DNA of 17,329 nucleotides from Rickettsiales bacterium (GTDB taxonomy: Bacteria; Pseudomonadota; Alphaproteobacteria; Rickettsiales; CANDYO01), in the NCBI GenBank assembly GCA_947424995.1, contig CANDYO010000026.1, positions 1 to 17,329 of the forward strand, given 5' to 3'. The translations under genes and the position numbers were made by a program. Within the stretch, counting starts at the first letter, position 1. Each line of letters starts with the position of its first letter. Under the pieces are notes generated by a model. The model saw only the letters and a program-made list of their open reading frames with translations. It was not told where the DNA came from and did not search any database. This document shows, one piece after another, positions 1-7,570 of the stretch.

Positions 1-1574
1 ACTAGTTTAGCAAGTGGTACTGAACCATCAACAATGTTTGATACCGCAACACCAGCTTTCAATGCAGCAGCGTTTACGTTAGTTGGTAAGTCACCAGCAG
101 CTAATGCAATAACTGGTAATGTGCCTGTACCAATGTTTGCTACCGCAACACCAGCTTTCAATGCAGCAGCGTTTACGTTAGTTGGTAAGTCACCAGCATT
201 TAAGTTAGCTGTTGGTACAGTTAAACCTGAAGGTAAATTACCAGAAGCTAATACTGCTAGTGGTAGACCACCTGGAGTAATATTCGCTACTACAGCGCCT
301 ACATCTAATGATCCAGCTGTTACTTTTACATTAGTTGGCAAGGTACCACCATCTAATGAACCAACTGGCATTGTAACTCCTGCAGGTAAGTCACCAGCAG
401 ATAATGCACCGACTCCTAAACTACCTGGAGCAATATTTGCTACCGCAGTACCAGGAATTAATGATCCAGCTGTTACTTTTACATTAGTTGGCAAGGTACC
501 ACCATCTAATGAACCAACTGGTATTGTAATGCCTATAGGTAAGTCACCAGGTAGCAATGAAGTGAGAGCTATATTATTAAAATGGGTATTTGTAGTTGTT
601 TTGAAGTTATTAAGATCACTGAGACTACCTATAGATGATAAAGCTGCAGTTAAAGAACCAGCAGCGCTATCAGCTGATGCTTTTGTTGAAGCTGCATCAG
701 TCTTTGCACTAGATGCTGAAGTAGCCGCGCTAGTTGCTGAAGTTGCTGCAGCAGTTGCTGAAGTAGCCGCAGCAGTTGCTGAAGTAGCCGCGCTAGTTGC
801 TGACGTAGCAGCATGAGTCGCTGAAGTAGCAGCATGAGTCGCTGAAGTAGCCGCTGCAGTTTCTGATGCTAACGCATGAGTAGCCGAAGTAGCTGCTGCA
901 GTTGCTGACGTAGCTGCTGCTGCCGCTGATGCCTTCGTTGAAGCTGCATCAGTCTTTGTATTGCCTGCATCAGTCTTTGTACTAGCTGCATTAGTGCTTG
1001 AAGCAAGTGCAGATGCAGCCGCATTAGTCGCTGATACTCCAGAAGCTTTATCATTTTTATCAGCATCACTTGCTGACGCTTTCGCAGCAGTTGCTGAAGT
1101 AGCAGCACTAGTCGCTGAAGTGGCTGCATGAGTTGCTGAAGTAGCAGCTGCAGCTGCTGACGTAGCCGCTGTGGCCGCTGAAGTGGCTGCGGCAGTAGCT
1201 GCTCCTTTTGCAGCTACTGCTGAATCTGTTGCATTAGGGACTGCTATACCAGCTAAGGCTAACTCTGTCGCATATATTTGCGTTACTTGAGACCACTGGG
1301 TTAAGAAGACTAAGTCCGGTTTAGCAACGCCAACACCACTGTCAAGACCCTTAATACCGTTCATTAGGCTTTGTAGAGCTGCCAGCTGCGAGGTTGAATC
1401 CGTAGGGGCTGCCGCGTAAGTAGCAAAAAGGGCTTGCGCTGCTGGCTGAAGACCTAGGGATAAATTTCCTATATTTGCATTAAAATAAATCGCAAATTCA
1501 GCTGGCGTTGAAAAATTGTTAGGCAATACTGAAGGTACAGCAACTATATTGGTTGGTATAATAGTAGCAGGCAT
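1..1574 (-). CDS. Giant Ala/Thr/Ser-rich repetitive fibre-like protein (C terminus beyond window)
   Basis: I do not recognise a named family. The open frame runs from an ATG at 1574 to the window edge (524 codons plus two bases) with no stop, so the C terminus is missing. Residues 1 to about 112 are non-repetitive. Residues about 113-305 are an alanine-rich tract whose best part repeats the heptad AATSATx, with some KTDAAST-type variants. Residues about 306-340 are a helical-looking linker. From about 340 onward come repeats of roughly 16-17 residues with motifs such as GDLPTNV, AALKAG and VAVANI, which could form a beta-solenoid. Ala/Ser/Thr heptads followed by a beta-rich shaft resemble side tail fibres of phages and tailocins, but that is inference; a large adhesin is the alternative. 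The N terminus MPATIIPTNIVAVPSV is not a Sec signal peptide. The start is well supported by AAAGGAG seven bases upstream. The gene is visibly GC-richer than its surroundings because of Ala, Thr and Gly codons. Confidence 0.8.
   Translation of the reverse strand, partial: MPATIIPTNIVAVPSVLPNNFSTPAEFAIYFNANIGNLSLGLQPAAQALFATYAAAPTDSTSQLAALQSLMNGIKGLDSGVGVAKPDLVFLTQWSQVTQIYATELALAGIAVPNATDSAVAAKGAATAAATSAATAATSAAAAATSATHAATSATSAATSATAAKASASDADKNDKASGVSATNAAASALASSTNAASTKTDAGNTKTDAASTKASAAAAATSATAAATSATHALASETAAATSATHAATSATHAATSATSAATSATAAATSATAAATSATSAATSASSAKTDAASTKASADSAAGSLTAALSSIGSLSDLNNFKTTTNTHFNNIALTSLLPGDLPIGITIPVGSLDGGTLPTNVKVTAGSLIPGTAVANIAPGSLGVGALSAGDLPAGVTMPVGSLDGGTLPTNVKVTAGSLDVGAVVANITPGGLPLAVLASGNLPSGLTVPTANLNAGDLPTNVNAAALKAGVAVANIGTGTLPVIALAAGDLPTNVNAAALKAGVAVSNIVDGSVPLAKL
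32..198 (-). repeat. 99-bp direct repeat, two copies
   Basis: Segments 32-99 and 131-198 are identical except for one base (41 versus 140) and are offset by exactly 99 bp, or 33 codons, inside the fibre-like gene. Each encodes the module GDLPTNVNAAALKAGVAV. Near identity suggests recent duplication or homogenisation. Confidence 0.85.
307..530 (-). repeat. 153-bp offset direct repeat in the fibre-like gene
   Basis: Segments 307-377 and 460-530 are nearly identical and offset by 153 bp, or 51 codons, which is three 17-residue units. They encode the module with motifs PVGSLDGG, TLPTNVKV and TAGSL. Confidence 0.8.
660..1237 (-). repeat. 21-bp heptad-coding tandem repeat tract
   Basis: The minus strand encodes degenerate 21-bp units (AATSATS, AATSATA, AATSATH and variants). 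The clearest uninterrupted run lies at about 700-900. A seven-residue period with small residues suits a tightly packed alanine-type coiled coil or a helical fibre shaft. The tract is interrupted by KTDA/KASA variants near 945-1090 and at the end near 680-710. Confidence 0.8.
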
Positions 1575-1581
1575 AATTATT

Positions 1582-1588
1582 CTCCTTT
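1582..1588 (-). promoter_or_regulatory. Ribosome binding site AAAGGAG of the fibre-like gene
   Basis: On the minus strand AAAGGAG lies seven bases before the ATG at 1574. It is among the strongest Shine-Dalgarno matches in the window and fixes the start of the repetitive protein. Confidence 0.75.
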
Positions 1589-1669
1589 AAATTAATAAAC
1601 TGAAACACATAAAATCGAGAAATAGAGAAAATTTTTCACCCTATGATTTAAAACTTTTAATGCCTTGCA

Positions 1670-1675
1670 ATTATA
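1670..1675 (-). promoter_or_regulatory. Possible -10 box of the fibre-like gene
   Basis: A perfect TATAAT on the minus strand lies about 95 bases upstream of the ATG at 1574. The hexamer 17 bases further upstream (AAAATT) is a poor -35 match, so the promoter is only a suggestion in very AT-rich DNA. Confidence 0.3.
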
Positions 1676-1715
1676 AGTTGAAATTTTGGATGAATTTTCT
1701 ATTAAATTTTAACTA

Positions 1716-1750
1716 TAGATGCATCTAGTGAATCACATATTTGTTAACAA
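1716..1750. other. Two small perfect palindromes in the 1575-2022 gap
   Basis: The 448-base gap between the fibre-like gene and zur is AT-rich and holds no coding sequence that I can support. It contains TAGATGCATCTA (1716-1727) and TTGTTAACAA (1741-1750), both perfect palindromes, and a hairpin CCTAAG/CTTAGG at 1826-1842. They could be binding sites, but short AT-rich palindromes also arise by chance. Confidence 0.3.
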
Positions 1751-1961
1751 GAGATTAATTTCGTCGGCAATATTAAAAATATTTTTATATAATGAAGTTA
1801 TTAAAACTGTTAAAACTTCTATAACCCTAAGGTCTTCTTAGGTAAAATTAAGCTAAAATATTTTAATTTTTTTTTGATACTATGGAGAAATTATAAAACT
1901 GAATTGCATCTAAAAATGCACTCAGCATGTTACTACGAAAATTAATATAATATCTGTGTAT

Positions 1962-1993
1962 TTAAGCGAATAGATCATGTATTATCCGCTTAA
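1962..1993. promoter_or_regulatory. 32-bp dyad upstream of zur, candidate operator
   Basis: TTAAGCG at 1962-1968 is mirrored by CGCTTAA at 1987-1993. Over the two 16-base half sites 12 positions match. The right arm contains TATTATCC, reminiscent of the GATAAT-type half sites bound by Fur-family repressors. It sits directly upstream of a TATAAT at 2002 and would overlap the -35 region, so autoregulation by the adjacent Zur-like protein is a reasonable inference. Confidence 0.45.
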
Positions 1994-2001
1994 GTTTAAT
2001 T

Positions 2002-2007
2002 TATAAT
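2002..2007 (+). promoter_or_regulatory. Possible -10 box of zur
   Basis: TATAAT ends 15 bases before the ATG at 2023. Transcription starting at the usual distance would give a leader of only about 10 nt, matching the absence of a Shine-Dalgarno sequence before this gene. The -35 region is not clear. Confidence 0.4.
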
Positions 2008-2022
2008 GTTTTTATTTTTAAA

Positions 2023-2529
2023 ATGACCCTTTGTAACGATCATAATTTTTGCGTGGACACAGCAATAAAAAGAGCTGAAGAACTCTGTTTAAAGCAAAAA
2101 ATACAATTTACGACCCTTCGTAGAAATATTTTAAGTCTGATTTGGCAAAACCATAAACCGCTAAAAGCCTACGATATTCTCGAACAATTACAGACGAAAG
2201 ATTCTTCTGCAAAACCAATCACCGTATATCGTACTTTAGATTTTCTTATTGAAAATAAGATGATCCATAAAATTGAGAGTCAGAATGCTTTTTTAGGTTG
2301 TCGTCACCCCGGAGAATTACATAATTGCTATTTTTTAATCTGCAAAAAATGCAATATAGCTGAAGAGGGTTGCGAAAATGATTTACTAAAAAATGTCTAT
2401 ATTGATTTAAAAAAACAAGAATTCTCCGTTGAGCATATCACTCTTGAAATTCAAGGCACTTGTAAAAAATGTAACTCTCTTAAGAATCTGAATAAGGATA
2501 GCAATATTGAGCACCAGCTTAACTCTTAA
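2023..2529 (+). CDS. zur: Zur-like zinc uptake regulator, Fur family
   Basis: This is a 168-residue metal-dependent repressor of the Fur family. The winged-helix part covers about residues 20-90, with YDILEQL and the recognition-helix region KPITVYRTLDFLIE. Two CxxC pairs, C107/C110 and C147/C150, form the structural zinc site. The segment IESQNAFLGCRH...HNCYFLICKKC has the spacing of Zur (a sensor-site Cys at 93 followed by His residues) rather than Fur, so zinc sensing is favoured. Family members repress zinc uptake genes when zinc is bound; no znu genes are in the window. The start at 2023 is forced because a stop lies upstream in frame without another start. Its 3' end overlaps recJ by 23 bases, so the two are probably cotranscribed. 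Confidence 0.75.
   Translation: MTLCNDHNFCVDTAIKRAEELCLKQKIQFTTLRRNILSLIWQNHKPLKAYDILEQLQTKDSSAKPITVYRTLDFLIENKMIHKIESQNAFLGCRHPGELHNCYFLICKKCNIAEEGCENDLLKNVYIDLKKQEFSVEHITLEIQGTCKKCNSLKNLNKDSNIEHQLNS
2494..2498 (+). promoter_or_regulatory. Ribosome binding site deciding the TTG start of recJ
   Basis: AAGGA lies eight bases before TTG at 2507, inside the 3' end of zur. It supports a TTG start for recJ and suggests translational coupling with zur. Confidence 0.6.
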
Positions 2530-4285
2530 ATCAGCAAACGGATATACTTGGCTTTTAAATGAAGCTAAACATGATCATATTAATTCACTTGTACAAAAAC
2601 TAAATATCAATGAGATTATTGCTAGAATTTTAGCTGAGCGTAATATAAGTATAGATGCGGCTGAATCATTTTTAACTCCAACTTTGCGTGAATTTTTACC
2701 AGATCCTTTTCATTTACTCGATATGGAAAAAGCTGCTGAAATTATTGTAAATAGTATAATTAATCAGCAAAAAATTGTGATTTTTGGTGATTATGATGTC
2801 GACGGAGCAACTTCTTCAGCTCTTTTGAAGAGATTTTTTTCATCGCTTAACGTTGAAGTTGATATTTACATTCCAGATAGAATTGAGGAAGGTTATGGTC
2901 CAACCATAGCAGCATTCTCTCACCTAAAAACACTAGGAACCGATTTAATTATTACCGTAGATTGTGGTACAGCTGCTTTTGAAGCCATTGAATTTGCAGT
3001 TAATAATGGCATAAAAATCGTTGTTGTAGACCATCATCTATCTAGTGAAACTTTACCTTTAGCTGATGCTTTAGTTAACCCTAATCGTAGCGATGAAACT
3101 TCAATATATGGTTATTTAGCTGCAGTTGGAGTTGCTTTTTTATTAAGCATTGCAGTGGTAACTACTCTACGCAAAAAAGATTATTTCTTGAATAAAGATG
3201 AACCATCTTTGCTTAAGCTCTTGGATATAGTAGCTATCGGTACTATTTGCGATGTGGTGCCTTTAGAACCATTGAATCGGGCCTTTGTAACTCAAGGACT
3301 AAAGATATTAAACAAACGACAAAACCCTGGTGTTATAGCTTTTTGTCAATTATTAAACTTAAATAATGATCTGCTTACTAGCTATCATCTAGGCTATGTA
3401 ATAGGTCCAAGGATTAATGCTGGCGGAAGAGTTGGTGAATCTTCTTTAGGAGCTAGGTTATTGTCCACAGATGATCATAAAGAAGCATTAGAAATTGCTA
3501 ATAAATTAGAAATATATAACGCAGAACGTAAAGCTATTGAATTTAGTGTTTATGAACAAGCTTTAGAGCAAGCGAAACAACTTTCTCCTGATGATGCACT
3601 TATTATGGTAGCTGGAGAAAACTGGCATCCTGGCGTTATCGGCATCGTTGCTGGAAGACTAAAAGAATTATTTAATAAGCCAGTTGCTGTATTAAGCTTA
3701 GATGCAGAACATGGCAAGTCCTCTTGCCGTTCAGTACATGGAGTAGATTTTGGCTCTGCCATAGTGGACGCGAAGCAAGAAGGAATACTTGTAGGAGGGG
3801 GGGGGCATAAAATGGCAGCTGGTTTTACCATCCTTAGGAAGAATCTACCTGCTTTGAAAAGCTTCTTACATATTCGTTTTACTAAAGAATTAGCTACTCT
3901 AGACAATAGACAACAACGTTATTTTAGCGCTTATTTATCTACTAATGCAGTTAACTTAACTTTGGCCAAACAAATTGAACAAATAGGCCCTTTTGGACCC
4001 GGTAACTCTGAACCAAAATTTGCTTTGAAAGATGTATATATTGCTAAAAGTAATATTTTTGCTAGTAATCATATCAGTTGTTTTGTAGGTTGTGCGACGA
4101 GTAGGAACCTTACTGGCTTAATAAAAGCTAATGCATTTAGAGCCATAGGAACTAAGCTTGAAGATATTCTTCTCAATGTAAATAATAGTTATAAAAACTT
4201 AGATCTTATTGGGTACGTTCGTATTAATCGTTGGAATGGCCGAGAAGTTGCTGAATTTGTTATTGATGATGCTATATCATACTAA
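2507..4285 (+). CDS. recJ: Single-stranded-DNA exonuclease RecJ
   Basis: RecJ degrades single-stranded DNA 5' to 3' in RecF-pathway recombination, base excision and mismatch repair. The 592 residues are about the usual length. DHH-family motifs are in order: GDYDVDG (94-100), ITVDCGT (149-155), VVDHH (173-177), GTICDVVPL (245-253) and GPRINAGGR (300-308). The DHHA1 nucleic-acid-binding motif GGGGHKMAAGF is at 430-440, followed by the C-terminal OB-type domain. All metal-binding aspartates and histidines seen in the family are present, so it should be active. It starts with TTG inside zur. A run of nine G (3797-3805) encodes the glycines of the DHHA1 motif; a slip there would inactivate the protein. 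A weak AT hairpin (4284-4290 with 4302-4308) follows the stop. It converges with the oxidoreductase gene. Confidence 0.95.
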   Translation: MSTSLTLKSANGYTWLLNEAKHDHINSLVQKLNINEIIARILAERNISIDAAESFLTPTLREFLPDPFHLLDMEKAAEIIVNSIINQQKIVIFGDYDVDGATSSALLKRFFSSLNVEVDIYIPDRIEEGYGPTIAAFSHLKTLGTDLIITVDCGTAAFEAIEFAVNNGIKIVVVDHHLSSETLPLADALVNPNRSDETSIYGYLAAVGVAFLLSIAVVTTLRKKDYFLNKDEPSLLKLLDIVAIGTICDVVPLEPLNRAFVTQGLKILNKRQNPGVIAFCQLLNLNNDLLTSYHLGYVIGPRINAGGRVGESSLGARLLSTDDHKEALEIANKLEIYNAERKAIEFSVYEQALEQAKQLSPDDALIMVAGENWHPGVIGIVAGRLKELFNKPVAVLSLDAEHGKSSCRSVHGVDFGSAIVDAKQEGILVGGGGHKMAAGFTILRKNLPALKSFLHIRFTKELATLDNRQQRYFSAYLSTNAVNLTLAKQIEQIGPFGPGNSEPKFALKDVYIAKSNIFASNHISCFVGCATSRNLTGLIKANAFRAIGTKLEDILLNVNNSYKNLDLIGYVRINRWNGREVAEFVIDDAISY

Positions 4286-4330
4286 TTTTTGGCTAGCTGT
4301 TAAAAATTCACTAACTCCGCTACGGATTTT

Positions 4331-4346
4331 GCGTCAGGGATGACGC
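4331..4346. repeat. Palindrome GCGTCA-GGGA-TGACGC between convergent genes
   Basis: This perfect 6-bp stem with a four-base loop is GC-rich against AT-rich flanks. Its arm AGGGATGACGC is the exact reverse complement of 11135-11145, marking it as a piece of a dispersed element. It overlaps the end of the oxidoreductase gene and supplies its TGA. It may also terminate recJ transcription. Confidence 0.7.
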
Positions 4347-7300
4347 GGGAAACGATACAATTTCTCTAGTAGACTATTCTGAGCTAGTCTAGCTTCAAGG
4401 TGAAGAAAATCTACTTTATCCATCTCTTGATCTTGATTACTGCAACTAAACACATAACTTATTTCGTGAGTAACTGGATCAATATGTTTTTGTAAACATT
4501 GCCCACATATTTCCTTCATCATACATTGCATAGGAGAGTTAATGCTAGCAATAGCTATATGTTGTTGACTCAAGTATGGTTTTAGCAGTTCATGGCGAAT
4601 TTTTTTAATAGCATGCATCATTTTATCTGAGCCAATCACTATAATTCTATCAATGCTTTTTAAAACATTTGGATTGCTTTGAGCAAAACTTAAAATAGAT
4701 TCAACGATGTTTCCATGAAAGCTTTGATCTCCTTCTCTAGTAATCTTAAGTAACTCTTCATCACAAGACCAAATAATTTTATTTGATGCGGCTTCTATTT
4801 CTTCTATTTTATAGCGATCTTGAAATTTCCTATAGCCAGCAAAATATAATACCTTACTCCCAGCTGCTCGAAACGCTTGTCCTATTGAAAACAAGACGGC
4901 ATTGCCTAAACCACCACCAACAAGCATTACATTTTCATTAGCTTTAATTTCAGTAGCACTACCGGTCGGTCCCATTAAAACTACTGGTTTCCCTATGGGC
5001 AGCTGTGCACATAAATTAGATGATCCACCCATTTCCAAAACTATAGTCGAAATATTACCACTTATTTGATCCACTTTCGCTCCAGTTAGAGCAATTCCTT
5101 CTATCAAAGGTAATTTTCCAGTATAGTTTTGCAGGCGGAAAAACTGACCAGGATGAAAATTTTGCGCAGCTAAAGGCGACTTAATAACCAATTCAACTAT
5201 ATTAGTAGTTAGCCTATTTACTTTAACTAAAGTAGCCACCAATTGGTTGCTTAAATATTTAAAGAAATCTTCTGCGCATAGATTAGCTTCATTTTTGAGT
5301 AATCTTGATATAACAGGATAACCATGCTTAGCGCTAGCCATCGCTTTTACTACATTACCAGCATAGTCTGGATGAAGGTCTCCAAAAAAGCTTATTGAAG
5401 ATTTTTCATCTCTATAGGTAATGAATCGCTCTGCTAATATTTTAAAATATTGCCCATCTTTAGCAAAAAATTCAGGAAATTCTTGCTCTAAGACTATATT
5501 AGGAATAGTTCCAGCTGCTATCAGAATAGTTTTAGCTGCCAACCTCACTTGTTTGGCTTCACCATTAATTTGTTGGATAGCTTCTATTGCCTCTACATGT
5601 CCATATTTATCTAAAACTATTTTAGTTGGAGTAATTTCTTCAACAAATTCTACTCCCTCTTCTAACCCTAGAGTTAATTCTTCATGATTTAAACGGTAGC
5701 TTGGTGCTTTCTGCATTTTATTGCGGTAAAGTATCTTAACTCCACCAAGAGATTTAAGTGCTGTAAGCAATGAATCTGAATCTTCAAATAACTGATAATC
5801 CTTGAGCAGTTCATCAGCTATTATTTGTTCTTCTTCGTTTAAATCTACTTTTTTATATTTAGCTCTAAACTTCTTAACTAACTGTGGGTAATAAGCTAGA
5901 GCTTCAGTCGCTGTATCTAAAGCTGTTAATCCTCCACCAATTACTACAACAGGCATTCTAAGCTGCAAATTAGTTAGTGATTTTAGATCATATGCTTTAC
6001 CAAGCTGCAGAGACATTAGAAAATCTGAAGCGCTACGAACTCCTTTAGCTACCGAATCAGGTAATGAGAGCAACCTAGGACTACCAGCACCTAATGCTAA
6101 AGCAATATGTTGAAAACCCATTGTAAAAGCTTGTTTAGGAGTGATATTACTACCTAATCTAACTCCGCTAAATAATTTAAAATTAGCTCTGCGCTCTAAT
6201 AGCAGTCTAATTAAAAGCAGAAAATTTTTATCCCAACGATTGGTAATACCATATTCCATAACTCCACCAAATCCACTAACTACTCGTTGATCAAGGGCTA
6301 CAAAAAGTTGTTCTATTTGTTTGATTGGCTTAGTGAGCAATTCATCTTCTAGTGGTTCAATTTTTAGCCCATCTATACCCACGACAATATGGCCATCATT
6401 TAGTAAATAATGACTAAGGGTAAAGCCAGCCGGCCCCATTCCCACTACTAAAACTTTAGCTCCCGTGTTTTCTTTAGGTAAAGGTCTAGCAAAAGACAAA
6501 GGATTCCAACGAGTAAGCAGACTATAAATTTCGAAGCCCCAAGGCAAAGCTAGAACATCTTTTAAAACTTTGGTTTCAATTTGAGGAATATCGACAGGCT
6601 GTTGTTTTTGATAGATACATGCTTTCATGCAATCATTACAAATTCTATGGCCAGTAGCAGCTAGCATAGGATTATCTATAATGGCCATAGCTAAAGAGCC
6701 GATTATACTACCTCGGCTTTTAAGATAATTCATCTCTGAAATTTTTTCATCTAAAGGACAACCATCTTGCTTATCTTTTGTAATCTCAGCTTTTATACCT
6801 TTAGAACAAGAATCTTTGTTTTGATTATGACAATGAATACAATAATGGCTTTGATCAATAGCAAAATTTAGCTCACAACCAGTATCGGTTAGCTTGAAAC
6901 CATCACGCTGACGGCATTTATCTGCTGGAATTTGCAAAACTCTTAAATCATTCTGTTCTTTTTCTTCTACCGGCACTAGATAATCAACGTCTAATTTATG
7001 AGGGAACTTAAATAGGGTGCCACCTTTATGTTTGGCTTGACCTTCAGAGCTTAAAGCTGCCCAAACGGCATAACCAATTGCTATATCCAGCTTAGACTGT
7101 TCTTTTGCGCTCAACCAATTTAAAACATACTCAGCAAATATTTGCTCAAAGTAATCTATTTTATAATTATTTATTTCTGGTGAAATAAGTTTAGATAATT
7201 GGATAGATATAGATTCTATATCATTGGTAGGCGATTGATTGCTTTTAAGCGCGTAACGCTGGACAAATAAACGCTTACATTCATAAATTTTTGCCAATGG

Positions 7301-7570
7301 ACTATATTGTATTTTTACTAAGGATAACTCTTCTTCAATACCAAAAAAATCAGCAATAAACTGTTCTAGATATGGAGCCAAATTAATGGCCAATTTTGAA
7401 TGACCTAACTCCCATTTGGTAAAATCAAGTCTAGCTTGGACTAGTTCTTTATGCCTAGAAGCATCTTGAGCTGATATATATTCAAGGAAGTAAGAATCTA
7501 ATATCTTTAATCTAGCAACATCATATAAATCAACAAAATTAAAATTAAATTTTAAATTCAATTTACTCAT
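4334..7570 (-). CDS. Fused GltD-like / PyrK-NfnA-like flavin and Fe-S oxidoreductase
   Basis: A 1078-residue soluble redox protein. Residues 1 to about 200 are a helical N-terminal extension that I do not recognise. A cysteine-rich Fe-S region follows (C219, C232, C244, C247, C255, C271, C311, C314, C318), as in GltD/NfnB. The GltD-like flavoprotein has GMGPAG (377-382) for FAD, GGGLTA (545-550) for NAD(P), and GTIPN (687-691). From about 776 comes a dihydroorotate-dehydrogenase-electron-transfer module: HPGQFFRL (806-813) for FAD, GGGLGNA (885-891) for NAD, and C1016, C1022, C1025, C1043 as a probable 2Fe-2S site. Separate proteins of these types form NfnAB or SudAB, which couple NADH, NADPH and ferredoxin. 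Here both are on one chain, in the order B then A. The exact reaction is unknown. It overlaps the LptC gene by 8 bases. Its last residues, FPRHP, and stop come from a palindromic repeat. Confidence 0.85.
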   Translation of the reverse strand: MSKLNLKFNFNFVDLYDVARLKILDSYFLEYISAQDASRHKELVQARLDFTKWELGHSKLAINLAPYLEQFIADFFGIEEELSLVKIQYSPLAKIYECKRLFVQRYALKSNQSPTNDIESISIQLSKLISPEINNYKIDYFEQIFAEYVLNWLSAKEQSKLDIAIGYAVWAALSSEGQAKHKGGTLFKFPHKLDVDYLVPVEEKEQNDLRVLQIPADKCRQRDGFKLTDTGCELNFAIDQSHYCIHCHNQNKDSCSKGIKAEITKDKQDGCPLDEKISEMNYLKSRGSIIGSLAMAIIDNPMLAATGHRICNDCMKACIYQKQQPVDIPQIETKVLKDVLALPWGFEIYSLLTRWNPLSFARPLPKENTGAKVLVVGMGPAGFTLSHYLLNDGHIVVGIDGLKIEPLEDELLTKPIKQIEQLFVALDQRVVSGFGGVMEYGITNRWDKNFLLLIRLLLERRANFKLFSGVRLGSNITPKQAFTMGFQHIALALGAGSPRLLSLPDSVAKGVRSASDFLMSLQLGKAYDLKSLTNLQLRMPVVVIGGGLTALDTATEALAYYPQLVKKFRAKYKKVDLNEEEQIIADELLKDYQLFEDSDSLLTALKSLGGVKILYRNKMQKAPSYRLNHEELTLGLEEGVEFVEEITPTKIVLDKYGHVEAIEAIQQINGEAKQVRLAAKTILIAAGTIPNIVLEQEFPEFFAKDGQYFKILAERFITYRDEKSSISFFGDLHPDYAGNVVKAMASAKHGYPVISRLLKNEANLCAEDFFKYLSNQLVATLVKVNRLTTNIVELVIKSPLAAQNFHPGQFFRLQNYTGKLPLIEGIALTGAKVDQISGNISTIVLEMGGSSNLCAQLPIGKPVVLMGPTGSATEIKANENVMLVGGGLGNAVLFSIGQAFRAAGSKVLYFAGYRKFQDRYKIEEIEAASNKIIWSCDEELLKITREGDQSFHGNIVESILSFAQSNPNVLKSIDRIIVIGSDKMMHAIKKIRHELLKPYLSQQHIAIASINSPMQCMMKEICGQCLQKHIDPVTHEISYVFSCSNQDQEMDKVDFLHLEARLAQNSLLEKLYRFPRHP

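Noticed and set aside
34..816. Long plus-strand open frame of 260 codons in the left repetitive region
   Set aside because: It is antisense to the minus-strand fibre-like gene, which has a strong ribosome site and runs through the whole region. Repeats keep several frames open; the plus frame has no Shine-Dalgarno.
650..1129. Leu/Gln-rich minus-strand open frames (650-835 and 869-1129)
   Set aside because: They are out-of-frame readings of the AATSATx repeat DNA within the same gene and have no start signals.
1826..1842. Hairpin CCTAAG/CTTAGG as a terminator
   Set aside because: No T tract follows on either strand, and no transcript clearly ends there, since both flanking genes start away from this gap.
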